Under the pieces are notes generated by a model. The model ran no database searches. It was not told the DNA's origin and saw only the letters and a list, made by a program, of their open reading frames with translations. A stretch of 64,000 bases of DNA from Sphingomonas donggukensis (GTDB lineage: Bacteria; Pseudomonadota; Alphaproteobacteria; Sphingomonadales; Sphingomonadaceae): NCBI RefSeq assembly GCF_023674425.1, contig NZ_CP098401.1, positions 1,364,001 through 1,428,000 on the forward strand, written 5' to 3'. Below are positions 23,465 through 32,652 of this stretch, one piece after another. A program made the position numbers and the translations under genes. Within the stretch, counting starts at the first letter, position 1. Each line of letters starts with the position of its first letter.

Positions 23465-24229
23465 TCAGGCCGTATCCCCTGCCGCGACCTGCTTCGCGCG
23501 CTTGCGCTCGGTGAACCAGATGCCGATCAGCGCCAGCTCGTACAGGATCACCAGCGGGATCGCGAGCAGCAGCTGCGATCCGATATCGGGCGGCGTCAGC
23601 ACCGCGGCGATGCCGAACGCGCCGACGATAGCATAACGGCGCGCGCCGACGAGCTGCTTGCGGGTGACGATCCCCGCTCGCTCCAGCAGCATGAGAAGGA
23701 TCGGCAGCAGGAACGCCAGGCCGAACGCGAACAGGAACTGCATCACGAAGGACAGATACGGCCCGACCGTCGGAATCGCCTCCTGCTGCACGCCGCCCAA
23801 GTCGCCCTGGTAACTCAGCAGGAAATGCACCGCGATCGGGATCGCCATGTAATAGGCGAGCGCCGCGCCCATCGTGAACAGCACCGGCGTCGCCAGCAGG
23901 AACGGCAGCAGCGCGCGCTTTTCCTGCTTGTACAGGCCCGGCGCCACGAACTGCCACAACTGCATCGCGATGACCGGGAACGACAGCATCATCGCGGAAA
24001 AGAACGCGACCTTGATCTGGACGAAGAACGCCTCGAACAGCTGGGTGAAGAAGATCTTGTCCTGCCCCGCCGCGACGAGCGGATGGACCAGGAAGGCGAA
24101 GATCGGACGCGCGAAATAGAAGCAGACGCCGAAACACGCGACCAGCGCGAGAACGCAATAGAGCAGGCGGCGGCGCAGCTCGATCAGATGGTCGAGCAAC
24201 GGGGCCTGAGTATCGTCGATGTCCTTCAC
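23465..24229 (-). CDS. tatC: Sec-independent protein translocase subunit TatC
   Basis: This 254-residue inner-membrane protein is the receptor for twin-arginine signal peptides. It has six hydrophobic segments and the family motifs LLDHLIELRRRLLY near the N terminus, LWQFVAPGLYKQEKRALLPF, and MQFLFAFGLAFLLPI. The GTG at 24229 overlaps the tatB stop by 4 nt, so TatB and TatC are coupled. It is the last gene of the argS-to-tat operon before the terminator. Confidence 0.96.
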   Translation of the reverse strand: MKDIDDTQAPLLDHLIELRRRLLYCVLALVACFGVCFYFARPIFAFLVHPLVAAGQDKIFFTQLFEAFFVQIKVAFFSAMMLSFPVIAMQLWQFVAPGLYKQEKRALLPFLLATPVLFTMGAALAYYMAIPIAVHFLLSYQGDLGGVQQEAIPTVGPYLSFVMQFLFAFGLAFLLPILLMLLERAGIVTRKQLVGARRYAIVGAFGIAAVLTPPDIGSQLLLAIPLVILYELALIGIWFTERKRAKQVAAGDTA

Positions 24230-24684
24230 GACGCATCCCTGTCGCTGGTGGGTGGCGGCGGCGCGTCGTTGAAGGCGGGGCGGACCACCGGCGGCTCGAC
24301 CAGCCGGGGCGCGGCATCCTCGGACGCGAACCGCCCGTCGCCGATCAGCGGCGGTGCGCTCGGCGCTTCCGCCGGCACATGCTGCGCGGCAGGCGCAGCA
24401 TCGTCGCCGGGGGCCATCAGCGCGGCCTGCGGCGCATGGCTGGCGTCGACGGGATGCTCGCGCATGATCCGGGCGTTCTCCTCCGCCCACTTCTTTTCCA
24501 TGTCGGCCATCTCGGCCTCACGCACCATCGAATCGAAACCGGATCGGAACTGGCGCGCGACGCCGCGGGCCTTGCCGACCCAGTGGCCGACGAAGCGCAG
24601 CGCCCGCGGCAAATCCTTCGGGCCGATCACCAGCAGCGCGACGATCGCGACCAGCAGGAGCTCGGTAGGGGCTACATCGAACAT
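24226..24684 (-). CDS. tatB: Twin-arginine translocase subunit TatB
   Basis: This 152-residue protein has the single N-terminal helix FDVAPTELLLVAIVALLVIG with the early glutamate typical of TatB, then the amphipathic helix PKDLPRALRFVGHWVGKARG. A charged and then proline/alanine-rich tail follows. With TatC it forms the signal-peptide receptor. It lies 55 nt after tatA. Confidence 0.95.
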   Translation of the reverse strand: MFDVAPTELLLVAIVALLVIGPKDLPRALRFVGHWVGKARGVARQFRSGFDSMVREAEMADMEKKWAEENARIMREHPVDASHAPQAALMAPGDDAAPAAQHVPAEAPSAPPLIGDGRFASEDAAPRLVEPPVVRPAFNDAPPPPTSDRDAS

Positions 24685-24739
24685 GCGGAAACCCCGCCGC
24701 GCGCCGATATGGCGCCGCGGCGATCAGGAGGGACGTGGA

Positions 24740-24976
24740 TCAGCGACGCTCTTCGCGCGCGCGCTCCGCCTCGGGCGTGAAGGCGGGCTCGACCGGCTTC
24801 TGCGCTTCCAGGCGGGTCGGCGCGACTGGCGTCTCGTCTTCCTCGGCCATGCCCTTCTTGAACTGTTTGATGCCCTTGGCGACGTCACCCATCATGTTCG
24901 AGAAGCGGCTGCCGCCAAACAGCAGGATAACGATCACGGCCACGACCAGCCAGTGAACCAGACTCATACCACCCAT
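24740..24976 (-). CDS. tatA: Twin-arginine translocase pore subunit TatA
   Basis: This 78-residue protein begins MGGMSLVHWLVVAVIVILLFG, then has the conserved FGG turn and the amphipathic helix MMGDVAKGIKQFKKGM, which is diagnostic of TatA. The tail is short and charged. The ATG at 24976 has GGAGA 6-10 nt upstream and is preferred over the ATG 9 nt further in. Confidence 0.95.
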   Translation of the reverse strand: MGGMSLVHWLVVAVIVILLFGGSRFSNMMGDVAKGIKQFKKGMAEEDETPVAPTRLEAQKPVEPAFTPEAERAREERR

Positions 24977-25005
24977 CGAACGTCTCCAAATCGGTTGACC
25001 GTTAT

Positions 25006-25581
25006 CTAGGCGTCATCGACGTTATTTTCCACGGCATTCTCGAAGGCGAGGTCAACCGGATCGAGCAGCCCCGCCGCGCGCAGATCGTCGATGCCGGGCA
25101 GGTCGCGGCGGGTGGCGAGGCCGAAGTGGGTGAGGAAGCCCGCGGTGGTCGCATAGGTGAGCGGCCGCCCCGGCACTTCGCGGCGCCCGGCGGGGCGGAT
25201 CCAGCCCGCCTCCATCAGCACGTCGAGCGTCCCCTTCGAGATCTGCACTCCGCGGATCGCCTCGATCTCGGCGCGGCTGACGGGTTCGTGATAGGCGATG
25301 ATGGCCAGCGTCTCGATCCCCGCCCGGCTCAGCTTGCGGCTGTCCTCGCGGTCGCGGCGCAGCAGGTGCGCGAGGTCGGCTGCGGTCTGGAAGTGCCAGC
25401 GCCCGCCGCGCTCGACCAGTTCGATGCCGCGACCGGCATAGATTTCGCCGAGGCGCGTAAGCGCGGCGGCCACGTCCGCTTCCGTACCCACATGCAGGCG
25501 GATGTCGGCGACGCTCATCGGCGCGTCCGCTGCGAACAGCACCGCCTCGACTGCGCGGGCGAGCGATTCGGCGGGCGTCAC
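25006..25581 (-). CDS. scpB: Segregation and condensation protein B
   Basis: This 191-residue protein is the winged-helix subunit of the SMC-ScpAB condensin, which compacts and segregates the chromosome. It shows the two winged-helix domains, with SLARAVEAVLFAADAPMS at the start and SRAGIETLAIIAYHEPVSR plus GRPLTYATTAGFLTHFGL later, which are family signatures. The GTG start at 25581 overlaps the scpA stop by 4 nt. Confidence 0.95.
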   Translation of the reverse strand: MTPAESLARAVEAVLFAADAPMSVADIRLHVGTEADVAAALTRLGEIYAGRGIELVERGGRWHFQTAADLAHLLRRDREDSRKLSRAGIETLAIIAYHEPVSRAEIEAIRGVQISKGTLDVLMEAGWIRPAGRREVPGRPLTYATTAGFLTHFGLATRRDLPGIDDLRAAGLLDPVDLAFENAVENNVDDA

Positions 25582-26315
25582 GATACCGCCGCGCGAAGGT
25601 AGAGCGGCGCGAACGCCGATGCCTGCTGCAGATCGATGCGTCCCTGCCGCGCGAGCTCGAGCGCCGCGACGAAGCTGGAGGCGAGCGCCGAGCGGCGATA
25701 GCTGCCGCTCGCGCCGTGGGGCAGGAAACTCTCGATCGTCGACCAGTCGATGCGGATGCCGATCAGCTCGGACACGCGAGCAATGGCGACGTCGAGGGTC
25801 ATTACATCGCGGTCGGCGACGACATGCATCACCGGGCGGGTGCGCGCGCTGATGCGACCGTAAGCCGCGATCAAATCATAGATTTCGGCGTGCCACTGCG
25901 TCTGGCGTACCGTGCGCAATCCCTCAGGGCATCCGCGCGGAAACACGTCGCGGCCCATGCGGTCGCGGGCGATCAGCCGGGCGCCGGCCTCCCGCATCGC
26001 GCTCAGCCGCTCCAGCCGCAGTTGCAGCTTCAGCGCCAGCTCCTCGGGGCTCGGCGTCTCCTCCGGGTTGCGGGGCAGCAGCAACGCGGACTTCAGGTAC
26101 GCGAGCCACGCCGCCATCACGAGATAGTCGGCGGCGACCTCCAGCTTCAGGTCGCGCGCGCCGGCGATATAGGCGAGATATTGCTCGACCAGCGCCAGGA
26201 TCGAGATCGCCTTGAGATCGACCTTCTGCGTGCGCGCGAGCGTCAGCAGAAGGTCGAGCGGCCCCTCCCACCCCTCAAGGTCCAACGTCAGCGTGTCGGC
26301 GTCGCCGCCGTTCAC
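25578..26315 (-). CDS. scpA: Segregation and condensation protein A
   Basis: This 245-residue kleisin links the two SMC heads. The N-terminal motif LEGWEGPLDLLLTLARTQK and DYLVMAAWLAYLKSALLLP are typical. The C-terminal winged helix ends the protein (SFVAALELARQGRIDLQQ). It overlaps nagZ upstream and scpB downstream by 4 nt each, so three genes are translationally coupled. Confidence 0.95.
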   Translation of the reverse strand: MNGGDADTLTLDLEGWEGPLDLLLTLARTQKVDLKAISILALVEQYLAYIAGARDLKLEVAADYLVMAAWLAYLKSALLLPRNPEETPSPEELALKLQLRLERLSAMREAGARLIARDRMGRDVFPRGCPEGLRTVRQTQWHAEIYDLIAAYGRISARTRPVMHVVADRDVMTLDVAIARVSELIGIRIDWSTIESFLPHGASGSYRRSALASSFVAALELARQGRIDLQQASAFAPLYLRAAVS

Positions 26316-27319
26316 GCCAGCGCCAGCAGAGCGTCGCGCTTGGCGACATGTTCGGCGATGTCGCCGTCGAAACTGCGCGTGACGCTCGCCATCGCCCGGT
26401 CGAGGCGCGCGCGCGACACGTCGGAAATCTCGCCCAGCCGGTCGGCGATGTCGTGCATCTCGTCCATGCGCGCCCAGCAGTCGAGCACGACGTCACACCC
26501 CGCGGCGATCGCGCCCGCGGCCTTGTCTCCCGCAGTGCCCGACAGCGCCTTCATGTCGATATCGTCGGTCATCAGCAGCCCGTCGAACCCGATCCGCCTG
26601 CGGATCACGTCGGCGATGATGGTGGGCGACAGGGTGGCGGGGTTGGCCCGGTCCCACGCCTCGAACACCAGGTGGCAGGTCATGCCCATCACGGCATGGG
26701 GCGCGAGCGTGCGGAACGGGGCGATGTCCGCCTCCAGCTCGGCGTCGCTCGCGTGGACGACGGGCAGTTCGTAATGGCTGTCCACCACCGCGCGTCCGTG
26801 GCCGGGCATGTGCTTGACGACGCCGACGACCCCGGCCGCGGCAAGTCCGTCGAGCGTCGCACGGCCAAGCGCCGCCACCTGCATCGCATCGCCCCCGAAC
26901 GCGCGGTCGGCGATCGCGGCGACGGTGCCGTCGAAGCGGCGGTCGAGCAGCGGCGCGCAATCGACGGTGATCCCGACGTCCGCCAGCATCGCGCCCAGCG
27001 CCTGACCGTTCGCCTTGGCCGCCGCGATCGCCGACATCGGCGCGGTTTCGTAGAGCGCGTCGAACGCCGGGCCGGCGGGAAAGGCGGGCCATTCGGGCGG
27101 CTTCATCCGCGCGACGCGCCCGCCCTCCTGATCGATCAGGATCGGCAGATCGTCGCGCCCGGACAGAGCGCGCAACTCGTCGGTCAGCGCGCGCAGTTGC
27201 GCCCGCGTCTCGACGTTGCGCCCGAACAGGATGTAGCCGAGCGGGTCGGCCTCGGCGAAAAAGGCGCGTTCGTCGGAGGTAAGCGACAGGCCGGACAGGC
27301 CGAAGATGACAGGCTTCAT
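26312..27319 (-). CDS. nagZ: Beta-N-acetylhexosaminidase NagZ
   Basis: This 335-residue glycoside hydrolase family 3 enzyme removes N-acetylglucosamine from anhydro-muropeptides during cell-wall recycling. It has the motif KHMPGHGRAVVDSHYELP, with the catalytic His-Asp pair, the nucleophile region LLMTDDIDMKAL, and IDQEGGRVARMKPPEW. It is cytoplasmic, with no signal peptide. It precedes scpA with a 4-nt overlap, a common alphaproteobacterial order. Confidence 0.95.
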   Translation of the reverse strand: MKPVIFGLSGLSLTSDERAFFAEADPLGYILFGRNVETRAQLRALTDELRALSGRDDLPILIDQEGGRVARMKPPEWPAFPAGPAFDALYETAPMSAIAAAKANGQALGAMLADVGITVDCAPLLDRRFDGTVAAIADRAFGGDAMQVAALGRATLDGLAAAGVVGVVKHMPGHGRAVVDSHYELPVVHASDAELEADIAPFRTLAPHAVMGMTCHLVFEAWDRANPATLSPTIIADVIRRRIGFDGLLMTDDIDMKALSGTAGDKAAGAIAAGCDVVLDCWARMDEMHDIADRLGEISDVSRARLDRAMASVTRSFDGDIAEHVAKRDALLALA

Positions 27320-27350
27320 GCCCGCATCCTATCGCCCCCGATCGGCCTTG

Positions 27351-28085
27351 TCAGTTGGGAACGAAACAGGCCTCGCCCGCGACCTTCAGCTTGCCGCAGA
27401 TCGTGTTCGCATTGCCGTTGCTGCCGGCGTTCACGCGCAGCCGGTACACGGTGCGCCCGTTGACGTCGGCTTTCTCGATCGACTTGCCGAGCGAGGCGAC
27501 GTAGCCGAACCGCTTCGACGAGGCGTCCCAGGCGGCGTTGGCGGCGGCTTCGCTCGGGAACGAGCCGAGCTGGACGAGCGCGCTACCGCTGCCGTCCTTG
27601 CTGGCGCGGATGGTCGGCATCGCCGGCGCCTGCGCGGTCAGCCGCCCGCCCGCGGCAGGGACGTTGGCGACGACGGTGGCGCTGCCCGCCCCGGCCTTCG
27701 GCGCGGGCTTGGCGGTCTTGCCGGCGACCGGTGCCTCGGGCACCGCGCGGGTGTTGATCGTGCCGTCGGCCTTGGCGCCTTCGGACGCGCGGAACACGCT
27801 GTCGCCCTCGCCATCGACCTTCATCCCGCCGGGTTCGTCAGGCTTGACCTTATAGTCGCCTTCCTGCGCGGCGATCAGCTCGCCCGATCCGGTGGCGGCG
27901 CGGTGCGTGCGGAAATAGTTGAAGCCCCAGATCGCGGCGGCGATCACGACCAGCCCGGCGACGATCAGCCCGATGACGCGACCCGCCGATGGCCCCTCAC
28001 GATACTCGTCCTCGGCGGATTCGAGCCACGGCAGCCGATCGTCCTCGGCAAAGGCCGGCTGTTCGCCATCGGTCGTCGTGTTCAT
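27351..28085 (-). CDS. SPOR domain membrane protein
   Basis: This 244-residue protein has an acidic cytoplasmic head, one membrane helix (VIGLIVAGLVVIAAAIWGFNYF, about residues 37-58), an alanine-rich periplasmic linker and a C-terminal SPOR domain. The domain runs from ALVQLGSFPSEAAANAAWDA to TICGKLKVAGEACFVP. SPOR domains bind denuded glycan strands at the septum, so it may localise to the division site. It overlaps argS by 4 nt and lies 31 nt before nagZ. Confidence 0.88.
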   Translation of the reverse strand: MNTTTDGEQPAFAEDDRLPWLESAEDEYREGPSAGRVIGLIVAGLVVIAAAIWGFNYFRTHRAATGSGELIAAQEGDYKVKPDEPGGMKVDGEGDSVFRASEGAKADGTINTRAVPEAPVAGKTAKPAPKAGAGSATVVANVPAAGGRLTAQAPAMPTIRASKDGSGSALVQLGSFPSEAAANAAWDASSKRFGYVASLGKSIEKADVNGRTVYRLRVNAGSNGNANTICGKLKVAGEACFVPN

Positions 28086-29812
28086 CCGCCCATCTCCTCG
28101 ACGGCCGCCACCCCCATGACAGCCAGGCCATTGCGGATAATCTGCCCGATCGCGTCCGCCAAGAAAAGTCGCGCGGCGGTCAGCCCTGCGTCCTCGGCGA
28201 TCAGGAAGCGGCGCGACGGATCGTCATTGCCCATGTTCCACAGAGCGTGAAATTCCGCGGCCAAGTCATAGAGATAAAAGGCGATCCGGTGCGGCTCGCG
28301 CGCCGCTGCTGCCGCCTCCACCAACCGCGGAAACTGCGCCGCGCGCTTCACCAGCGCCAGCTCCGCCGTGCCAAGCTGGGACAGATCGACTGTCTCGGGC
28401 AGCACGATCCCGGCCTCTACCGCACGCCGGTGCAGCGAATGGACGCGGGCGTGGGCGTATTGGACGTAGAAGACCGGATTGTCCTTCGACGCCTCGACCA
28501 CCTTGGCGAAGTCGAAATCCATCTGCGCGTCGGCCTTGCGCGTCAGCATCGTGAAGCGGACGACGTCCTTCCCGACCTCGCGCACCACATCGGCGAGCGT
28601 CACGAAATTGCCAGAGCGTTTGGACATCTTCACCGGCTCGCCGGCGCGCAGCAGCCGGACCATCTGGACGAGCTTCACGTCGAACCGCGTCTTGCCGCCG
28701 GTCAGCGCCTGCACCGCGGCCACGATGCGCTTGACGGTGCCGGCGTGGTCGGCGCCCCAGATGTCGATCAGCTGGTCGGCGCTCTCGGCCTTCTGGAAAT
28801 GATAGGCGAGGTCGGCGCCGAAATAGGTCCACTGGCCGTTCGACTTCTTGATGGGCCGATCCTGATCGTCGCCGAACTGCGACGATCGGAAAAGCGGCAG
28901 CTCGACCGGCTCCCAATCCTCGGGCGTCTCGCCCTTCGGTGCCTCGAGCACGCCGTCGTAGACGAGCCCGCGCGACCGGAGCTCGGCCTCCGCCGCTTCG
29001 GGCTTGCCCGCTGCCTGCAATTCCGCTTCGGAGGAGAACAGGTCGTGGTGGATGCCGAGCAGCGCGAGATCGGCCTTAATGAGCACCAACATCGCCGCGA
29101 CCGCGCGGGTGCGGAACAGCGGCAGCCATTCGTCCTCCGGCGCGGCGACATAGCGGTCGCCGAATTCGGCGGCGAGCGCCTGGCCGACGGGTACCAGATA
29201 GTCGCCCGGGTACAGCCCTTCCGGAATCTCGACCGTCTCGCCCAGCGCCTCGCGGTAGCGCAGGTGGACCGAGCGGGCGAGTACGTCGACCTGACCGCCG
29301 GCATCGTTGACGTAATATTCGCGGATCACCTTGTGCCCGGCGAATTCGAGCAGGCTGGCGAGTGCGTCGCCGACCACCGCGCCGCGGCAATGGCCCATGT
29401 GCATCGGGCCGGTCGGGTTGGCCGAGACATATTCGATGTTGACGGTGACGCCCTGCCCCGCGGTCGAGCGGCCATAATCGGCGCCGGCATCGGCGATCGC
29501 CGACAGCTCGTCGCGCCATGTCGCGTCATCGAGGGAGAGGTTGATGAACCCCGGCCCCGCCACCGACACCGCGGACACGCCGGCGACCTTGGCTAGTTCG
29601 CCCGACAGCGCCTCGGCCAGCGCCCGCGGGTTGGTGCCCGCAGGCTTGGCGAGCACCATCGCAGCGTTGGTGGCGAGATCGCCGTGCGAGGCATCGCGCG
29701 GCGGCTCGATGGTGATGGCACGGCGTTCCAGCCCGGCGGGCAGCGTGCCGGCGGCGACGAGCGCGTCGAGGGCGGAATCGATATGGGCGGCGAAGCGTGG
29801 GTAGAGTGTCAT
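28082..29812 (-). CDS. argS: Arginyl-tRNA synthetase
   Basis: This 576-residue class I synthetase charges tRNA-Arg. The N-terminal additional domain is followed by the HIGH-type motif GPMHMGHCRG, the Rossmann core and the KMSKS-type motif KMSKRSGNF. A C-terminal DALR anticodon-binding helix bundle ends the protein, with LYDLAAEFHALWN. The ATG at 29812 (MTLYPRFAAHID) is the usual start; a longer frame upstream runs into the intergenic region. Confidence 0.97.
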   Translation of the reverse strand: MTLYPRFAAHIDSALDALVAAGTLPAGLERRAITIEPPRDASHGDLATNAAMVLAKPAGTNPRALAEALSGELAKVAGVSAVSVAGPGFINLSLDDATWRDELSAIADAGADYGRSTAGQGVTVNIEYVSANPTGPMHMGHCRGAVVGDALASLLEFAGHKVIREYYVNDAGGQVDVLARSVHLRYREALGETVEIPEGLYPGDYLVPVGQALAAEFGDRYVAAPEDEWLPLFRTRAVAAMLVLIKADLALLGIHHDLFSSEAELQAAGKPEAAEAELRSRGLVYDGVLEAPKGETPEDWEPVELPLFRSSQFGDDQDRPIKKSNGQWTYFGADLAYHFQKAESADQLIDIWGADHAGTVKRIVAAVQALTGGKTRFDVKLVQMVRLLRAGEPVKMSKRSGNFVTLADVVREVGKDVVRFTMLTRKADAQMDFDFAKVVEASKDNPVFYVQYAHARVHSLHRRAVEAGIVLPETVDLSQLGTAELALVKRAAQFPRLVEAAAAAREPHRIAFYLYDLAAEFHALWNMGNDDPSRRFLIAEDAGLTAARLFLADAIGQIIRNGLAVMGVAAVEEMGG

Positions 29813-29856
29813 GATGCCCGCGCCCCTAGCCCAAGGCGCCGGCAAAGAACACTGGG

Positions 29857-31014
29857 TCAAACGCTGCGGGTCAGCCCCTCCACCGCGCGCACCGGCCCCG
29901 CCGCCGGGAACAGCGCCGCGGTCATGCGCGCGGGGTCGACACCGAAATGCGCCGCGGTCGCGCCGGCGATGACGCCGTCGAGGCTGGCGGTCGGCTTCAG
30001 GTCGCGGGCTTCGTAGAGGTTCGCGGGCGCCAGACCCGGCCAGTCGGCGATCACCCGCCCGCCCTTCACGCCGCCGCCGAGCAGCATCGCCGCCGACGCC
30101 GTGCCGTGGTCGGTGCCGCCAGTGCCGTTGACCGCGACGGTGCGCCCGAATTCCGTCGCGACCAGCACCATCGTGTCCTTCCAGAGCGGCCCCAACCCCG
30201 TCTTGATCGCGCCGATCATCGCGTCGAGCCCGCGCAACTGCGCGGCCAGCCGCCCGCTCTGCCCCGAATGCGTGTCCCAGCCCCCGGTTTCGATCATCGC
30301 GATCCGCGCGCCATCAGCGGGCGCGAGCAGCCGCGCGGCGAGCGCTCCGGTCGCGGCGGCGTTGCGGCCATTGTCCGCGGCCAGATCGCCGGTCAGCGCG
30401 CGCGTGGCGTTCGCCTGTTCCCAAAGCGCGTGCAGCTGCGCATCGCCGGCATAGAGCTGCGTCACGCGCGCGAGCAAATCGTCGGATGCATCCGGCAGCG
30501 CCGAGGGGGCGTAGGACGCGACCTCCACCTTGCCACGCAGCGCCATCGGCACGGTCGCGGCAACCGCGATGCCCTTAGCCTGCTCCTGCGGCAGCACCGA
30601 CAGCAGGCGATTCAGCCAGCCGTCCTTGATCTGGTAGGCATCCTTGCCACCGCTCTCGAGCACGTTCTGGCCATCGAAATGCGAGCGGTCGCGGTAGGGT
30701 GAGGCGACGGCGTGGGCGAACAGCGCCTCGCCGCCCTTGTAGAGCGCCGCGGTGTTGGCGAGTGCAGGATGCAGCGCGAACATCGCGTCGAGCTTCGCCG
30801 CGCTGGCGAAGTCCTGCGCCAATGCGCCGCGTGCTGCGGCATAGGCGGGGTCGCCGACGGGCGCGAGCGTGTGCAGCCCGTCGGCGGCGCCGCGCTGAAT
30901 GATGAAGACGAAGCGTTTCTCGGTCGGCGCGGCGGCGAACGCGATGCGCGGGGCGAAGGCGGCGCCGATCGCGGCGAGCGTGCCGGTCGACACAAAGGTG
31001 CGGCGGGTAAACAT
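29857..31014 (-). CDS. DUF1501 protein, Tat-exported
   Basis: This 385-residue protein has a twin-arginine signal, MFTRRTFVSTG, followed by a hydrophobic stretch ending near RIAFAAAP. Its body shows the DUF1501 pattern: FVFIIQRGAADGLHTL, HFDGQNVLESG, ETGGWDTHSGQ, and TMVLVATEFGRTVAVNGTGGTDHG. The fold is sulfatase-like, but the substrate is unknown. It lies 5 nt after the DUF1800 gene. DUF1501 and DUF1800 proteins almost always occur as such pairs and are thought to act together outside the cytoplasm. Confidence 0.88.
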   Translation of the reverse strand: MFTRRTFVSTGTLAAIGAAFAPRIAFAAAPTEKRFVFIIQRGAADGLHTLAPVGDPAYAAARGALAQDFASAAKLDAMFALHPALANTAALYKGGEALFAHAVASPYRDRSHFDGQNVLESGGKDAYQIKDGWLNRLLSVLPQEQAKGIAVAATVPMALRGKVEVASYAPSALPDASDDLLARVTQLYAGDAQLHALWEQANATRALTGDLAADNGRNAAATGALAARLLAPADGARIAMIETGGWDTHSGQSGRLAAQLRGLDAMIGAIKTGLGPLWKDTMVLVATEFGRTVAVNGTGGTDHGTASAAMLLGGGVKGGRVIADWPGLAPANLYEARDLKPTASLDGVIAGATAAHFGVDPARMTAALFPAAGPVRAVEGLTRSV

Positions 31015-31019
31015 GGTCG

Positions 31020-32561
31020 TTATCTCCGCATGAAATCGGGTGAGACGAGCAGTAGCGCGAGGCCCTGCGACGGGCTTTCGGCGCGAGCGATCGCCTGGGT
31101 GGTCGCGGCACTGGCGCTGCCGGGGAACAGCTGCGCGGCGCGGGCGCGCGGGTCGATCTGCTGGTTGGCGCGCGTCGCGAACCGCTCCGCCGCCTCGACC
31201 CGACGCATGATCGCATCCGGCCCCGCCCAGCTTGGCGCGGTATCGTCCCATCCCGCAGGCGATCCGGGTCGCCACGTCGGCTGGCCCAGTTGCTGGAGCA
31301 GGCCGACCGTCTGCGGCGTGCCGAATTCGCGCAGGCCGAGCGCCCGGAGCGTCGACACCGACCATTCCCAAGGCGTCTTGAACTTCGCCGGCTGCGTCGC
31401 CCACGCCTCGGGCGACGCGATCAGCGCGCGGTAGATGGTCGGCAGGTCGCCGCCCGACTGGAGGAACGCCGCCTCGACCCGCGCGACCGCGGCGGCGGGG
31501 GGATCGTCGGCGACGAAGTGGCGCACCAGCTTCGTCGCGATATGGCGCGCGGTGGCGGGATGCGCGGCGAGCATGTCGAGCACCGCCGCCGCCTGCGCCT
31601 GACCGTCCTGCGCAAAACCCCTCCCCATGATCGTGCGGGCGCCGGGTTCGTGCAGGCGGGGCGCGAACACGAAATCGCCGGGGCGACCATCGGTCCCGGC
31701 CATCCGTCCGCCGCCCCGGCCGAGCCCGGCTACCGTCCACCCGGTCATCGCGCGCGCGAATTCGGTGACGTCGCCCTGCGAATAGCCGGTGCGGACGCCC
31801 AGCGTGTGCAGCTCCATGATCTCGCGCGCGAGGTTCTCGTTCAGGCCGGGCTTGCGTCCCTGCCCCTGCCCGCGCGCCGCCCGCGCCGCGGCGACCTGCG
31901 CCAGCGGGCTGTTCGGCCCGACAGATTGCGCCTGATCGAGGTACATCAGCATCGCCGGATGCCGCTCGACCGCGAACAGCATGTCGCGGAAGCGGCCCAG
32001 CACGTGCGGGCGAATCGCCTCGAACTCGAACGGTCCGGCCAGGCCGACTACGCGCATGCCATCCGCCGACACCGCGAAATGGTTTGCCCAGAAATGCACC
32101 AGCCGTTCGACGAAGGGCGTCGGGGTGGCGAGCGCGGCGTTCATGCGCAGGCCGACCGACTGGGTGTAGAATTCGCGCCCCTGCCGCCGCATCGCCACCG
32201 CCGCGCGCTCGGTATCCGACATGGGTTGGGCGTCCTCGCCCGCAACCTGACGCGGGCCGGCGGGGCGGCGGTTGGTCGGCGCCATCGCCGCCCCCTCCTC
32301 CATCGCCGGCGCTTGCTCTGCCATAGCGGCGCGGCGGCGCTGGCCCGGGCGCGCGCCACCCTGCTCTGCGCGCACCGCCTGGCGAGCCTGCTGATAATCG
32401 GCGAGCGCCTGTGCCGCGGCGGCAGCGGTGGGCGCGCCCGACACGCGCGGCTCGTACCGGTCGAACTGGTCGACCAGCCACCGCCGAGCATCGCCGGGCG
32501 GCGCATCGTCGGGGCGCGCGCCAAGCCCGAAGCGGTTGAGCGCGATGCTGGCGTCGGTCAT
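31020..32561 (-). CDS. DUF1800 protein
   Basis: This 513-residue protein carries the DUF1800 signature, with ALNRFGLGARPDDAPPGDARRWLVDQF at the start (read as two short motifs, LNRFGLGAR and WLVDQFDRYEP). Further signatures are LVHFWANHFAVS, ENLAREIMELHTLGV, FARAMTGWTV and KLVRHFVADDPP. There is no obvious signal peptide, though the family is often exported with its partner. The ATG at 32561 has AGGAGA upstream. An alanine/proline-rich insert at about residues 70-130 is unusual in amount. Function is unknown. Confidence 0.85.
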   Translation of the reverse strand: MTDASIALNRFGLGARPDDAPPGDARRWLVDQFDRYEPRVSGAPTAAAAAQALADYQQARQAVRAEQGGARPGQRRRAAMAEQAPAMEEGAAMAPTNRRPAGPRQVAGEDAQPMSDTERAAVAMRRQGREFYTQSVGLRMNAALATPTPFVERLVHFWANHFAVSADGMRVVGLAGPFEFEAIRPHVLGRFRDMLFAVERHPAMLMYLDQAQSVGPNSPLAQVAAARAARGQGQGRKPGLNENLAREIMELHTLGVRTGYSQGDVTEFARAMTGWTVAGLGRGGGRMAGTDGRPGDFVFAPRLHEPGARTIMGRGFAQDGQAQAAAVLDMLAAHPATARHIATKLVRHFVADDPPAAAVARVEAAFLQSGGDLPTIYRALIASPEAWATQPAKFKTPWEWSVSTLRALGLREFGTPQTVGLLQQLGQPTWRPGSPAGWDDTAPSWAGPDAIMRRVEAAERFATRANQQIDPRARAAQLFPGSASAATTQAIARAESPSQGLALLLVSPDFMRR

Positions 32562-32652
32562 CGATCCGTCTCCTGTCGACACCGGCCTAGGCGCGCGCTG
32601 TCGCAGAAGTATGTCACGCGCTCGCTTCGTCGCGGCGATGCCTCGGCTGGCG

